A DNA stretch of 15,903 bases from Prevotella sp. (GTDB lineage Bacteria > Bacteroidota > Bacteroidia > Bacteroidales > Bacteroidaceae): assembly GCA_021204605.1 (NCBI GenBank), contig JAJPZD010000179.1, positions 1 to 15,903 of the forward strand. The letters run 5' to 3'. Under the pieces are notes generated by a model. That model did not search any database, had not been told where the DNA came from, and was given only the letters and a program-made list of their open reading frames with translations. Of this stretch, positions 1-7,718 are shown in pieces. Position numbers and translations under genes: made by a program. The number at the start of each line of letters is the position of its first letter. Position 1 is the stretch's first letter.

Positions 1-1
1 G

Positions 2-808
2 GGTAAGTGCTCCTACCGAAACATAATCCACGCCACACTCTGCATATTCCCTGATAGTATCTAACGTGATACCGCCACTTGACTCTGTCTCATATCTTCC
101 GCCTATCATCTCTACTGCCTTCCTCGTGTCCTCTAATGAGAAATTGTCAAGCATTATCCTGTCAACACCTCCGGTTTCAAGCACTTGCCGCAACTCTCCA
201 AGATGGCGCACTTCAATCTCGATTTTCAAATCGAGCGACTTCTCCTTGAGATATGCATGACACCTGCTGAGGGCGTTCTCTATACCTCCGGCAAAGTCAA
301 TGTGATTGTCTTTCAGTAAAATCATGTCAAACAGTCCGATACGGTGATTTACGCCCCCTCCGATTTTCACTGCCTGTTTCTCAAGCATACGCATACCGGG
401 TGTTGTCTTTCTCGTGTCAAGCACACGTGTCTTTGTGCCTTTCAGCTTCTCCACATACTTATTCGTCAGGGTGGCGATACCGCTCATCCTCTGCATGATG
501 TTGAGTATAATACGCTCAGTCTGCAAAAGGGAGCGTTTCTTACCCCAGACAACCATTGCGACTTTCCCAATTGTCACCTTTGTACCGTCCTTCTGCAATA
601 TATGCACGTCCAATGTCGGGTCAAAGCGGAGAAACACCTTTTTTGCCACCTCTGCACCAGCGAGAATACCATTCTCCTTTATAAGAAGCATTGATCTTCC
701 CTCTGCGTCAGCAGGTATGCAGCACAACGTGGTATGGTCGCCATCGCCAATATCCTCTGCGAAGGATAAGTCAATCAACCTATCCTCCAACTCATCAACT
801 GAATACAT
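2..808 (-). CDS. nadC: Nicotinate-nucleotide pyrophosphorylase (carboxylating), 3' end cut by window edge
   Basis: NadC makes nicotinate mononucleotide, CO2 and pyrophosphate from quinolinate and PRPP, the step where de novo NAD synthesis joins the salvage route. It is cytoplasmic. Reading leftward from the ATG at 808 gives 269 open codons before the window ends. Family motifs appear in order: TERIILNIMQRMSGIAT (97-113), DTRKTTPGMR (131-140), GGGVNHRIGL (150-159), DMILLKDNHI (161-170), IEIEV (196-200), IMLDNFS (218-224) and ESSGGI (242-247). The last visible residues are YVSVGALT, and homologues usually end about 10 to 15 residues later, so almost the whole enzyme is here. The ATG lies 16 bp after the stop of the outer-membrane protein gene, so it is probably co-transcribed with cstA and that gene. 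No Shine-Dalgarno sequence is seen. The identification is firm; only the C-terminus is missing. Confidence 0.96.
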   Translation of the reverse strand, partial: MYSVDELEDRLIDLSFAEDIGDGDHTTLCCIPADAEGRSMLLIKENGILAGAEVAKKVFLRFDPTLDVHILQKDGTKVTIGKVAMVVWGKKRSLLQTERIILNIMQRMSGIATLTNKYVEKLKGTKTRVLDTRKTTPGMRMLEKQAVKIGGGVNHRIGLFDMILLKDNHIDFAGGIENALSRCHAYLKEKSLDLKIEIEVRHLGELRQVLETGGVDRIMLDNFSLEDTRKAVEMIGGRYETESSGGITLDTIREYAECGVDYVSVGALT

Positions 809-824
809 AATTGATTATCAAGCA

Positions 825-1310
825 TTAAAGGTAAATACCTAAACCAATACGCAGACCAATCCTTGAATAGTCTGAATGGTTGGTGAACGACTGGTCGTAA
901 TATATCGCCGGCTCAAGGGTTACCGTCTTACTCAAAAAGAAGGCATAGCCCACCTCGATGCCAGGCATAAAATCGTTGTAACTGTGGTAGTTGTGCACGT
1001 ATTTGATATTGACGCCCAAATACAACCCATTCTGTATTATATAATACCTGCCTCCAATGCCAAGAGAGCCCTCATCAGCAACCGTCTTGTTACCGTTATG
1101 CTGCCAGCCAATCTGTGCAAGGAGCATCCAGTTGTCCGTAAACAGATATCCGCCCCTGGCCTCAATACCTATGTTCAGGTCATCCTTTCCGCAGTAATTG
1201 AGATTAAAACCCGTCAGGGATGTTTGAATATAATGCTTACCATGCTCAAACTGAGCGTGACTTGAGATTGCCACAGTGAGGACAACCAATAACATTAATA
1301 CTTTTTTCAT
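825..1310 (-). CDS. Small outer-membrane beta-barrel protein
   Basis: The 161-residue product starts with a clear signal peptide: MKK, a hydrophobic run, then SSHAQ, with likely cleavage near residue 19 or 20. The rest alternates polar and hydrophobic residues in short strands rich in Tyr, Gly and aromatic residues (GIEARGGYLF, GIGGRYYIIQNGLYLGVNIKYV, GIEVGYAFFL, IGLRIGLGIYL). This is the pattern of a small eight-strand barrel of the OmpX/OmpW or porin-family type common in Bacteroidota. No enzyme motif is seen, and the substrate or role is unknown. The start lies 13 bp after the cstA stop and the stop lies 16 bp before nadC, so it is the middle gene of a cstA-OMP-nadC unit. Pairing with cstA could mean a role in peptide or organic-acid uptake, but that is only inference from position. 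Confidence 0.82.
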   Translation of the reverse strand: MKKVLMLLVVLTVAISSHAQFEHGKHYIQTSLTGFNLNYCGKDDLNIGIEARGGYLFTDNWMLLAQIGWQHNGNKTVADEGSLGIGGRYYIIQNGLYLGVNIKYVHNYHSYNDFMPGIEVGYAFFLSKTVTLEPAIYYDQSFTNHSDYSRIGLRIGLGIYL

Positions 1311-1323
1311 ACTTATCTGATTT

Positions 1324-2766
1324 TTATTTATTTGCTAATGATTTCTGATATTTCGCATACCATAGGAAAAACAGTATTGCCGATAAAACGAATACCACTA
1401 CTGCCACGATATACCCAACTGTTGTACTGAGACCGAAAGCATCCTTCGAGATCAGCAGGAACGACACACATACGGCCGTCATGAACAGGGCTGGTATCAG
1501 CGTTATGATGTATGGCTTTTTATTCATCACAAGGAACACGGTGATTGTCCAGAGTGCGAATGCCGCCAATGTCTGGTTAGCCCAACCGAAATAGTTCCAT
1601 ATCACGTTGAATCCGTCTGGTTTTGCTATATTGAACCACAACAGGCACAATGTAAGCGCGAATAGTGGTATGCAAATATACATCCTTTTCCTGATAGTGC
1701 GCTGCTCTAAGTGGATAAATTCTGCTATGATAAGACGCGCGCTGCGCAACGCCGTATCTCCACTGGTTATTGGGGCTGCTACAACACCAAGAATGGCCAA
1801 CGCTCCGCCCAAAATACCAAGCCAGCCGTTTGACACAGTTGTTACTACCTCCGGTGCCTGCAATGACAAGGGAGCCCCAATCTCCGCAGCTCCACCGCCA
1901 TAGAAGAAAAATGATGATACCGATGCCCATACCAATGCCACGACACCTTCGGTAATCATCGCTCCATAAAACAACGGGCGACCTTGTTTCTCGTGTGCTA
2001 CGCAACGGGCCATAAGTGGACTCTGCGTGGCATGAAACCCGCTTATCGCGCCACAGGCTATCGTTATGAACAGACATGGGAAAATCGGCTGCGACTCATG
2101 CATATTGCCAAGACCGTTAAATACTTCTGGGATAGAAGGCCATTTTATGAAAAGAACAACCATCAATGCCAAAGCCATGAACAGCATCGCTATGGCAAAC
2201 AGCGGATATATTCTTCCTATTATCTTGTCTATCGGCAGCATTGTCGCTAAAAAATAATAGAAAAAAATTATCAGACACCATATAAATACCCAGTTAGAGG
2301 AATCACTGCACAGCTTTCCCAATATAAGGGCGGGACTGAATACAAACACTGTACCTACCATCATAAGAAGGAAAACGGAGAACACAAGCATCACCTTCCG
2401 CGCATTCTTTCCTAAATAATGACCGACAAGCTCTGGTATTCCCGCACCACCATGACGGACTGAAAGCATACCAACGAAATAATCGTGCACCGCTCCTGCG
2501 AAGATACATCCGAATACTATCCACAGATAAGAGGATGGACCGAATTTCGCTCCCATTATAGCACCGAAAATAGGACCGGTTCCCGCTATGTTCAGAAACT
2601 GTATCATAAACACTTTCCAACTGGGCATCACGATAAAGTCAACCCCGTCGGCTTTACTTACAGCAGGCGTCGGACGGTCATCGGGACCGAAAATCCTCTC
2701 TATAACCTTTCCATAGATAAAGTAACCTATTACAAGAAGTAGCAAACTTAAGGTAAAAGAAATCAT
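1324..2766 (-). CDS. cstA: Carbon starvation protein CstA family transporter (short form)
   Basis: CstA proteins are inner-membrane transporters, linked in enterobacteria to peptide and pyruvate uptake under carbon starvation. This 480-residue protein is hydrophobic throughout, with roughly 12 to 14 membrane segments. It carries the family core FMIQFLNIAGTGPIFGAIMG (53-72), followed by FGPSSYLWIVFGCIFAGAVH and HGGAGIPE. A second conserved block, SGFHATQSPLMARC, is followed by SGDTALRSARLI. It is much shorter than E. coli CstA (about 700 residues) but matches the short form usual in Bacteroidota, so it does not look truncated. It heads a leftward unit with the outer-membrane protein and nadC, under a well-formed promoter at 2795-2824. 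The ATG at 2766 is the first residue of a natural membrane start (MISFTLSLLLLV). The substrate cannot be told from sequence. Confidence 0.93.
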   Translation of the reverse strand: MISFTLSLLLLVIGYFIYGKVIERIFGPDDRPTPAVSKADGVDFIVMPSWKVFMIQFLNIAGTGPIFGAIMGAKFGPSSYLWIVFGCIFAGAVHDYFVGMLSVRHGGAGIPELVGHYLGKNARKVMLVFSVFLLMMVGTVFVFSPALILGKLCSDSSNWVFIWCLIIFFYYFLATMLPIDKIIGRIYPLFAIAMLFMALALMVVLFIKWPSIPEVFNGLGNMHESQPIFPCLFITIACGAISGFHATQSPLMARCVAHEKQGRPLFYGAMITEGVVALVWASVSSFFFYGGGAAEIGAPLSLQAPEVVTTVSNGWLGILGGALAILGVVAAPITSGDTALRSARLIIAEFIHLEQRTIRKRMYICIPLFALTLCLLWFNIAKPDGFNVIWNYFGWANQTLAAFALWTITVFLVMNKKPYIITLIPALFMTAVCVSFLLISKDAFGLSTTVGYIVAVVVFVLSAILFFLWYAKYQKSLANK

Positions 2767-2794
2767 TTTTATCGCTATTTTTTAGATTATATTG

Positions 2795-2824
2795 CAAATT
2801 TACACATTTAATTTGAAAAACAAA
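2795..2824 (-). promoter_or_regulatory. Bacteroidota-type promoter for cstA unit
   Basis: Read leftward, TTTG (2824-2821), an 18-bp spacer and TAAATTTG (2802-2795) match the Bacteroidota sigma-ABfr consensus of TTTG at -33 and TAnnTTTG at -7. Transcription would start near 2788, leaving an A-rich leader of about 20 nt before the cstA ATG at 2766. Its -33 half overlaps the rightward promoter. Confidence 0.72.
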
Positions 2825-2842
2825 AGATTTTGTATAACTTTG
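2812..2842 (+). promoter_or_regulatory. Bacteroidota-type promoter for GHL10 gene
   Basis: TTTG (2812-2815), a 19-bp spacer and TAACTTTG (2835-2842) fit the Bacteroidota promoter consensus exactly. The start of transcription is expected near 2849, giving a leader of about 30 nt before the ATG at 2879. No Shine-Dalgarno sequence is seen. Confidence 0.78.
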
Positions 2843-2878
2843 CATTAAAATAGACTGTGCAGACAATTTATAAGCCGG

Positions 2879-4561
2879 ATGAAATCCCCATATAACACCA
2901 TTCTCCTCTTAGCGACAAGCTTATTGCTATATTTTATATCTGTAAGCGGTTGCCATGCTCAGGGTATGGCTTTTTCCAATTTCCCTAAATACGAGGTAAG
3001 AGCGGTGTGGCTCACCACATTAGGTGGGCTTGACTGGCCTCACTCATACGCCACAAACCAGGCCTCAATAGAATGGCAAAAAAAAGAACTTACCGACTTG
3101 CTTGACAAACTGAAAGCGGCGAACTTCAACACGGTGCTGTTGCAGACAAGAATTAGGGGAACGGTAATCTATCCATCGGCTATCGAACCGTGGGACGCCT
3201 GCTTTTCCGGCAAGCCCAGTGTTTCTCCCAACTACGACCCGTTGGCTTTCGCCATTGAGGAGTGCCATAAGAGGGGTATGGAAATTCAGGCTTGGATTGT
3301 ATGTATGCCTTTGGGCAAGTGGAACTCTTTCGGCTGCCAGGCTTTGCGCTCCAAATACTCTTACCTTGTTACAAAGGATGGTGCAGAAGGGTATATGAAC
3401 CCGGAAAGTCCTATGACTGCAACTTACATCGCCAAAATATGCAAGGAGATAACGGAGAAATACGACATCGACGGCATCCACCTCGACTATATCCGATATC
3501 CGGAGACCTGGAAACTGAAAATCCCGGCTTATCAGGCACGGGAGAACATAACCCACATCGTGAAGGAAGTCCACGATGCCGTAAAAGGTGTAAAAGACTG
3601 GGTGAAAATCAGTTGCTCGCCAATAGGTAAATACAGCGACCTAAGCAGGTATTCCAGTCATGGTTGGAATGCCTTAAATAAAGGTTGTCAGGATGCGCAG
3701 GGCTGGCTGCGCGATGGCCTTATGGACCAGCTATACCCGATGATGTATTTCAAGGGCAACCAGTTCTATCCTTTCGTATTCAACTGGAAAGAGAAAAGTT
3801 ATGGACGCACCGTTGTGCCAGGGCTGGGCATTTATTTCCTCTCATCCTCCGAAGGCAACTGGAGCATTGATGAAATTGAGCGGCAAATGTATGTGGTGCG
3901 ATCTGTAAATATGGGCTATGCCTTCTTCAGAAACAAGTTCCTTTGCGACAACGTCAAGGGTATTTATACTTTCACAAAAGAGGAGTTCAACAAATACCCG
4001 GCATTGATACCGCCAATGTCTTGGGCAAGCAACAGGAAACCTGCCGCCCCCAAAAGTATCAAGGTTGTAAAGAGTTCCAAATTTGAGACCGTGACTTGGA
4101 ACAGCGTTGACAACAACAATGGAGGCACATTATATAATGTGTATGCAAGCAGGACATACCCCGTGGATGTTGATGACGTGCGCAACCTTGTGGCTCAAAG
4201 GTCACGCACCAACCAACTGACATTGCGGCAGTCATCTGGAAACATCTTCTATGCAGTTACGGCTGTTGACCGTTACGGCAACGAGAGCAACGCCGTGCAG
4301 TTGCCCGACAAGCGCGTGATAACTCCCTCAAACACCTTTATAAAGAATGACGGCAAGAGAATGACCCTTCCCGACAAAGGCAGCGAGTTGGATGCCGACC
4401 TCATCCTAATCAAAAGTCTTACCGGCACCACCGTAGCCACACGCCCTTACAAAGGCACATACGCGAATATCAGCAAAATCCCCGATGGCTGTTACAGAGT
4501 GTATTCCTTAGGCAAAAAAAACATCTCTCACCGCCTCGGCTTCCTGATTATCAAGAGATAA
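2879..4561 (+). CDS. Secreted glycoside hydrolase-like family 10 (GHL10/DUF187) protein
   Basis: The 560-residue protein has an N-terminal signal sequence (residues 1 to about 27), then a GHL10 TIM-barrel-type domain at about 36-380. Family marks are EVRAVWLTT (39-47), LLQTRIRG (87-94), IQAWI (136-140), GYMNPESP (171-178) and DGIHLDYIRYP (198-208), where Asp203 is the likely catalytic residue. E. coli DigH (YddW) of this family cleaves denuded peptidoglycan glycan strands, so cell-wall or other glycan cleavage is a reasonable guess. A fibronectin type III-like domain follows (about 388-478, with FYAVTAVDRYGNES). The last 75 residues resemble a type IX secretion sorting domain (LILIKSLTGTTV, then IPDGCYRVYSL). 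The export type is ambiguous: VSGC (22-25) fits a lipobox, while CHAQ (25-28) fits signal peptidase I. It is a single-gene unit with its own promoter. Confidence 0.88.
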   Translation: MKSPYNTILLLATSLLLYFISVSGCHAQGMAFSNFPKYEVRAVWLTTLGGLDWPHSYATNQASIEWQKKELTDLLDKLKAANFNTVLLQTRIRGTVIYPSAIEPWDACFSGKPSVSPNYDPLAFAIEECHKRGMEIQAWIVCMPLGKWNSFGCQALRSKYSYLVTKDGAEGYMNPESPMTATYIAKICKEITEKYDIDGIHLDYIRYPETWKLKIPAYQARENITHIVKEVHDAVKGVKDWVKISCSPIGKYSDLSRYSSHGWNALNKGCQDAQGWLRDGLMDQLYPMMYFKGNQFYPFVFNWKEKSYGRTVVPGLGIYFLSSSEGNWSIDEIERQMYVVRSVNMGYAFFRNKFLCDNVKGIYTFTKEEFNKYPALIPPMSWASNRKPAAPKSIKVVKSSKFETVTWNSVDNNNGGTLYNVYASRTYPVDVDDVRNLVAQRSRTNQLTLRQSSGNIFYAVTAVDRYGNESNAVQLPDKRVITPSNTFIKNDGKRMTLPDKGSELDADLILIKSLTGTTVATRPYKGTYANISKIPDGCYRVYSLGKKNISHRLGFLIIKR

Positions 4562-4577
4562 TCACAAAAAATTTTTC

Positions 4578-4644
4578 ATTCTTCATTTCCCTATACTCCG
4601 TTAGGCTCTCCCTCCCTAATGGGGAGGGCTGGGGAGTGGCTTTT
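4578..4644. repeat. Dispersed 67-bp intergenic repeat, copy 1
   Basis: This stretch matches 12321-12387 at 62 of 67 positions. Its core is a perfect 7-bp stem, CCCTCCC (4610-4616) against GGGAGGG (4622-4628), with a 5-nt loop. A second G-rich arm (CTGGGGAG) follows, ending in CTTTT. It lies between the convergent GHL10 gene and the lipoprotein gene and begins five bases past the lipoprotein stop codon. The hairpin followed by CTTTT could also end transcription from the left. Confidence 0.85.
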
Positions 4645-4649
4645 CACTC

Positions 4650-5036
4650 TTATTTATATTGTTCAGGCGTAACCTTAACGTCAAGCAGCACCTTCCCCTT
4701 GTTTTTCGTGGAGAAATATGTATAGGCGAAATTGAATTTGTTTTCCTTGTATTTCTTCAACCCGGTATTATTCTTCACCGATTCTATCACATCATGGCGG
4801 ATGTTCTTTGTATCAAGGGCTGTGGTATCTAAAATACCGGATAATGTATAATAATAATGTATGGTGCGGGTGGCTTCATCAAAAGTCATGCTGTCGTTGA
4901 CCACTCCCTCCATAACTGGCATGGGGCAGTTATTTTTATTATATTCAGCAACCTCACGCGCAGCCCTCTTTTCCATGCTTTCATGGCATGAAGCGATAAC
5001 AAGCACGAATAGTGATACAAACAAAAAATATCTCAT
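4650..5036 (-). CDS. Small lipoprotein of unknown function
   Basis: I do not recognise the family. The 128-residue product starts with a lipoprotein signal peptide: MRYFLFVSLFVLVIASC, with lipobox IASC and acylated Cys17. The mature part is small and polar. It begins with a charged helix-like stretch (EKRAAREVAEYNKNN), then CPMPVMEG, and ends with alternating strands (FAYTYFSTKNKGKVLLDVKV). This suggests a compact alpha/beta periplasmic domain held at a membrane. There is a second Cys in NNCPMP but no clear disulfide partner. It is monocistronic: its 3' end faces the GHL10 gene and its 5' end faces lepA. Conserved short lipoproteins of this kind are common in Bacteroidales, but nothing here shows a function. 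Confidence 0.8.
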   Translation of the reverse strand: MRYFLFVSLFVLVIASCHESMEKRAAREVAEYNKNNCPMPVMEGVVNDSMTFDEATRTIHYYYTLSGILDTTALDTKNIRHDVIESVKNNTGLKKYKENKFNFAYTYFSTKNKGKVLLDVKVTPEQYK

Positions 5037-5106
5037 AACAAATTATACTGACAACACTGCTTAAAGCAAAAACATCAAGGCAACAATTACTGCCCCAATT
5101 TAAATG

Positions 5107-5114
5107 CAAAATTA
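5107..5114 (-). promoter_or_regulatory. Possible -7 element for lipoprotein gene
   Basis: Read leftward, TAATTTTG (5114-5107) fits the TAnnTTTG -7 consensus and would give a leader of about 65 nt to the ATG at 5036. I find no good TTTG at the right distance in the AT-rich stretch beyond it, so this is a half match. Confidence 0.4.
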
Positions 5115-5209
5115 ATCATTATCTTTATTTTAAATGTTTTTATATATTTACTTTTTATTTTATTCATAAAAAATAACCTATTTATTACCTTATAGTCATA
5201 GTTTTTTCG

Positions 5210-5217
5210 TAAATTTG
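5210..5217 (+). promoter_or_regulatory. Promoter -7 element for lepA
   Basis: TAAATTTG at 5210-5217 matches the Bacteroidota -7 element. Transcription would start near 5224, about 15 nt before the ATG at 5239. The -33 region (around 5187) is only AT-rich, with no clear TTTG. The element contains the TTG that an automatic caller might take as the lepA start. Confidence 0.6.
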
Positions 5218-5238
5218 CGTTCCAATAATGACCGCCTT

Positions 5239-7020
5239 ATGAACGAGATAAGAAATTTCTGTATAATCGCACACATCGATCACGGTAAGTCAACCATTGC
5301 TGACCGACTGCTGGAATACACCAAGACAATCCAAATCACAGAAGGTCAGATGTTGGACGACATGGATCTTGAGCGTGAAAGAGGCATCACAATAAAGAGC
5401 CACGCCATTCAGATGGAATATGAATACAAAGGAAACAAATACATCCTTAATCTTATCGACACCCCGGGACACGTGGACTTCTCTTACGAGGTCTCCAGGA
5501 GCATAGCCGCTTGTGAGGGTGCGCTGCTTATCGTGGATGCCACACAGGGTGTACAGGCTCAGACAATCAGCAACCTCTACATGGCTTTGGACCATGACTT
5601 GGAGATTATCCCCGTAATCAACAAGATTGATATGCCTTCCGCTATGCCCGAAGAGACAGAAGACGAGATAGTAGAACTGCTGGGCTGCGACAAGAGCGAG
5701 ATAATACGGGCTTCCGGAAAGACGGGTGAGGGTATTCCTGATATTCTGAATGCCGTAGTGGAACGTATAAGACCGCCGAAAGGGGATGCCAATGCACCGT
5801 TACAGGCTCTTATCTTTGACTCTGTGTTCAACTCATTCCGTGGCATCATAGCATATTTCAAGATTGAGAACGGCAGTATCAGCAAGGGCGACAAGGTGAA
5901 ATTCTTCAACACTGGCATGGAATACACCGCCGATGAGATTGGCGTGCTTAAAATGGACATGATACCACGTCCCAAACTGACTACAGGCGATGTGGGATAT
6001 ATCATTAGCGGTATAAAGGAGAGTAAGGAGGTGAAAGTAGGTGATACCATCACCCATGTAAATCCCTCCTGCGAAACGGCAATCTCCGGATTTCAGGAAG
6101 TGAAACCGATGGTGTTCGCTGGTGTCTATCCTATCGATCCCACTGAATATGAGAACTTGAGATCATCATTGGAAAAATTGCAGTTGAACGATGCCTCGCT
6201 GACTTTCGTACCAGAATCTTCTGTCGCTCTCGGCTTCGGCTTCCGGTGTGGCTTCTTGGGACTGCTCCACATGGAGATTATCCAAGAACGTCTCGACAGG
6301 GAATTTAACATGGACGTGATAACTACAGTGCCTAACGTATCTTACAAGGTGTTTGACAAGCATGGTGGAGAGAAAGAGGTGCACAACCCGTCAGGACTGC
6401 CCGACCTGATGCTCATAGACCATATTGACGAGCCGTATATCAGGGCATCAATAATCACTGTAACTACTTACATCGGTCCGATAATGAAACTATGTCTTGA
6501 CAAGCGAGGCGAACTAATCCGTCAGGACTATATCAGTGGCAACAGGGTGGAACTGCATTTTATGATACCACTTGGAGAGATAGTAATTGACTTCTACGAC
6601 AAGTTGAAGAGTATTTCTAAGGGATATGCCTCGTTTGACTATACCGTTGACTGTTTCCGGCCATCGAAACTTGCGAAACTCGACATCCTGCTCAACGGTG
6701 AACCGGTTGATGCTCTTTCCACGCTCACCCACCAGGACAATGCCGTGACATTAGGGCGCAGGATGTGTGAGAAACTGAAAGAACTGATACCACGCCAGCA
6801 GTTTGACATCGCTATACAGGCGGCGATAGGGTCAAAAATCGTAGCCCGTGAGACAATAAAGTGCGTACGTAAGGACGTAACGGCTAAGTGTTATGGCGGC
6901 GATGTAACCAGAAAGCGGAAGCTGCTTGAGAAACAAAAAAGGGGCAAGAAGAGGATGAAGCAGATTGGTAATGTGGAAGTGCCTCAGAAAGCTTTCCTCG
7001 CAGTATTGAAATTAGATTAA
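5239..7020 (+). CDS. lepA: Elongation factor 4 (LepA), ribosome-associated GTPase
   Basis: LepA/EF4 is a translational GTPase that acts on the ribosome, linked to back-translocation and to efficient initiation or assembly. From the ATG at 5239 the protein has 593 residues, close to the usual length of about 600. The GTPase motifs are complete: P-loop AHIDHGKS (11-18), switch I RERGIT (46-51), DTPGH (74-78) and NKID (128-131). The C-terminal domain typical of LepA ends in KAFLAVLKLD, after a basic stretch (KKRMKQ). An upstream in-frame TTG at 5215 would add eight residues, but it lies inside the promoter -7 element, and homologues begin with a short M-x-x-IRNF as at 5239. A Crp-like regulator follows 36 bp downstream, probably in the same transcript. 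Confidence 0.97.
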   Translation: MNEIRNFCIIAHIDHGKSTIADRLLEYTKTIQITEGQMLDDMDLERERGITIKSHAIQMEYEYKGNKYILNLIDTPGHVDFSYEVSRSIAACEGALLIVDATQGVQAQTISNLYMALDHDLEIIPVINKIDMPSAMPEETEDEIVELLGCDKSEIIRASGKTGEGIPDILNAVVERIRPPKGDANAPLQALIFDSVFNSFRGIIAYFKIENGSISKGDKVKFFNTGMEYTADEIGVLKMDMIPRPKLTTGDVGYIISGIKESKEVKVGDTITHVNPSCETAISGFQEVKPMVFAGVYPIDPTEYENLRSSLEKLQLNDASLTFVPESSVALGFGFRCGFLGLLHMEIIQERLDREFNMDVITTVPNVSYKVFDKHGGEKEVHNPSGLPDLMLIDHIDEPYIRASIITVTTYIGPIMKLCLDKRGELIRQDYISGNRVELHFMIPLGEIVIDFYDKLKSISKGYASFDYTVDCFRPSKLAKLDILLNGEPVDALSTLTHQDNAVTLGRRMCEKLKELIPRQQFDIAIQAAIGSKIVARETIKCVRKDVTAKCYGGDVTRKRKLLEKQKRGKKRMKQIGNVEVPQKAFLAVLKLD

Positions 7021-7056
7021 TCGTTATTCCACAACTAAATAAGAGAGGAAGAAGAT

Positions 7057-7668
7057 ATGAGAGAAATGGCGAAAACAACGCGCGACATAGCACGTGAGCT
7101 TGCAAGAAAATACAGTACTATGACGCATGAAGAACTGGATATTCTTGAGAGCATATTGGTTCCTATGAAATTTGCCAAAGGACAGCCGATTTTGAAAGAA
7201 GGGGATACGTGCAAACATATCTATTATATAGAGAAGGGATTAGTCCGCCAGTTTTATTTTAAAAAAGGGAAGGCGGTGACAGAGTATTTGGCTGTTGAAG
7301 GAACTATCTGTATGTGCATAGAAAGTCTGTTCAAGGAAATGCCCTCACGCCTGCAGATGGAGGCATTGGAACCTGTGCTGATTTATGCCATGCCAAAGGT
7401 TGACTTAGAGAGAGTGGCTCTGCACAACGTGAACATTCAGATATTATACCGCAAAATTCTTGAGGAATCGCTGATTATCTCGCAGGTACATGCCGACTTG
7501 GTTCGTTTCGAGTCGGCACAAGACAGATACCAGAGGATGTGCAGCCTCACGCCTCAGGTGGCTTTGCGCGCACCGTTGCTCTATATCGCCAGTTATCTGC
7601 AAATGACACCTGAGACATTGAGCCGCGTACGCTCCTCTGCCGTTTCAAGTTCCAATAAAGAGGAATAG
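7057..7668 (+). CDS. Crp/Fnr-family regulator with short C-terminal helix-turn-helix
   Basis: The 203-residue protein has a cyclic-nucleotide-binding-type beta-roll at about 25-125 (GQPILKEGDTCKHIYYIEKG, then a second strand set), a long dimer helix around 130-160, and a short C-terminal segment. APLLYIASYLQMTPETLSRV (about 172-191) reads as one helix-turn-helix with the TPETLSR recognition helix common in Bacteroidota Crp homologues. The winged part of classical Crp is missing. The cAMP-binding Arg/Ser pocket of E. coli Crp (RGES) is not seen, so the ligand is unknown. The ATG at 7057 has a GAGG purine stretch eight bases upstream; the next Met (7066) would be too far from it. The gene follows lepA by 36 bp and is closed by a strong terminator. 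Its targets are unknown. Confidence 0.85.
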   Translation: MREMAKTTRDIARELARKYSTMTHEELDILESILVPMKFAKGQPILKEGDTCKHIYYIEKGLVRQFYFKKGKAVTEYLAVEGTICMCIESLFKEMPSRLQMEALEPVLIYAMPKVDLERVALHNVNIQILYRKILEESLIISQVHADLVRFESAQDRYQRMCSLTPQVALRAPLLYIASYLQMTPETLSRVRSSAVSSSNKEE

Positions 7669-7680
7669 CCATGATACTAT

Positions 7681-7717
7681 AAATGCTGTCCGATAAAAAT
7701 TTAAACGGACAGCATTT
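7681..7717 (+). terminator. Strong hairpin terminator between convergent genes
   Basis: AAATGCTGTCCG (7681-7692) pairs perfectly with CGGACAGCATTT (7706-7717), a 12-bp stem with a 13-nt AT-only loop. A T-rich run (CTTATTTCTTTTTCTT) follows on the + strand, so it ends the lepA-regulator transcript. One base after it comes the stop codon of the leftward HU/LysM gene, so it may serve that strand too, though without a clean T tract. Confidence 0.9.
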
Positions 7718-7718
7718 C

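Noticed and set aside
414..842. Open frames on the + strand at 344-694 and 414-842
   Set aside because: They are antisense to nadC, whose complete motif series is on the minus strand.
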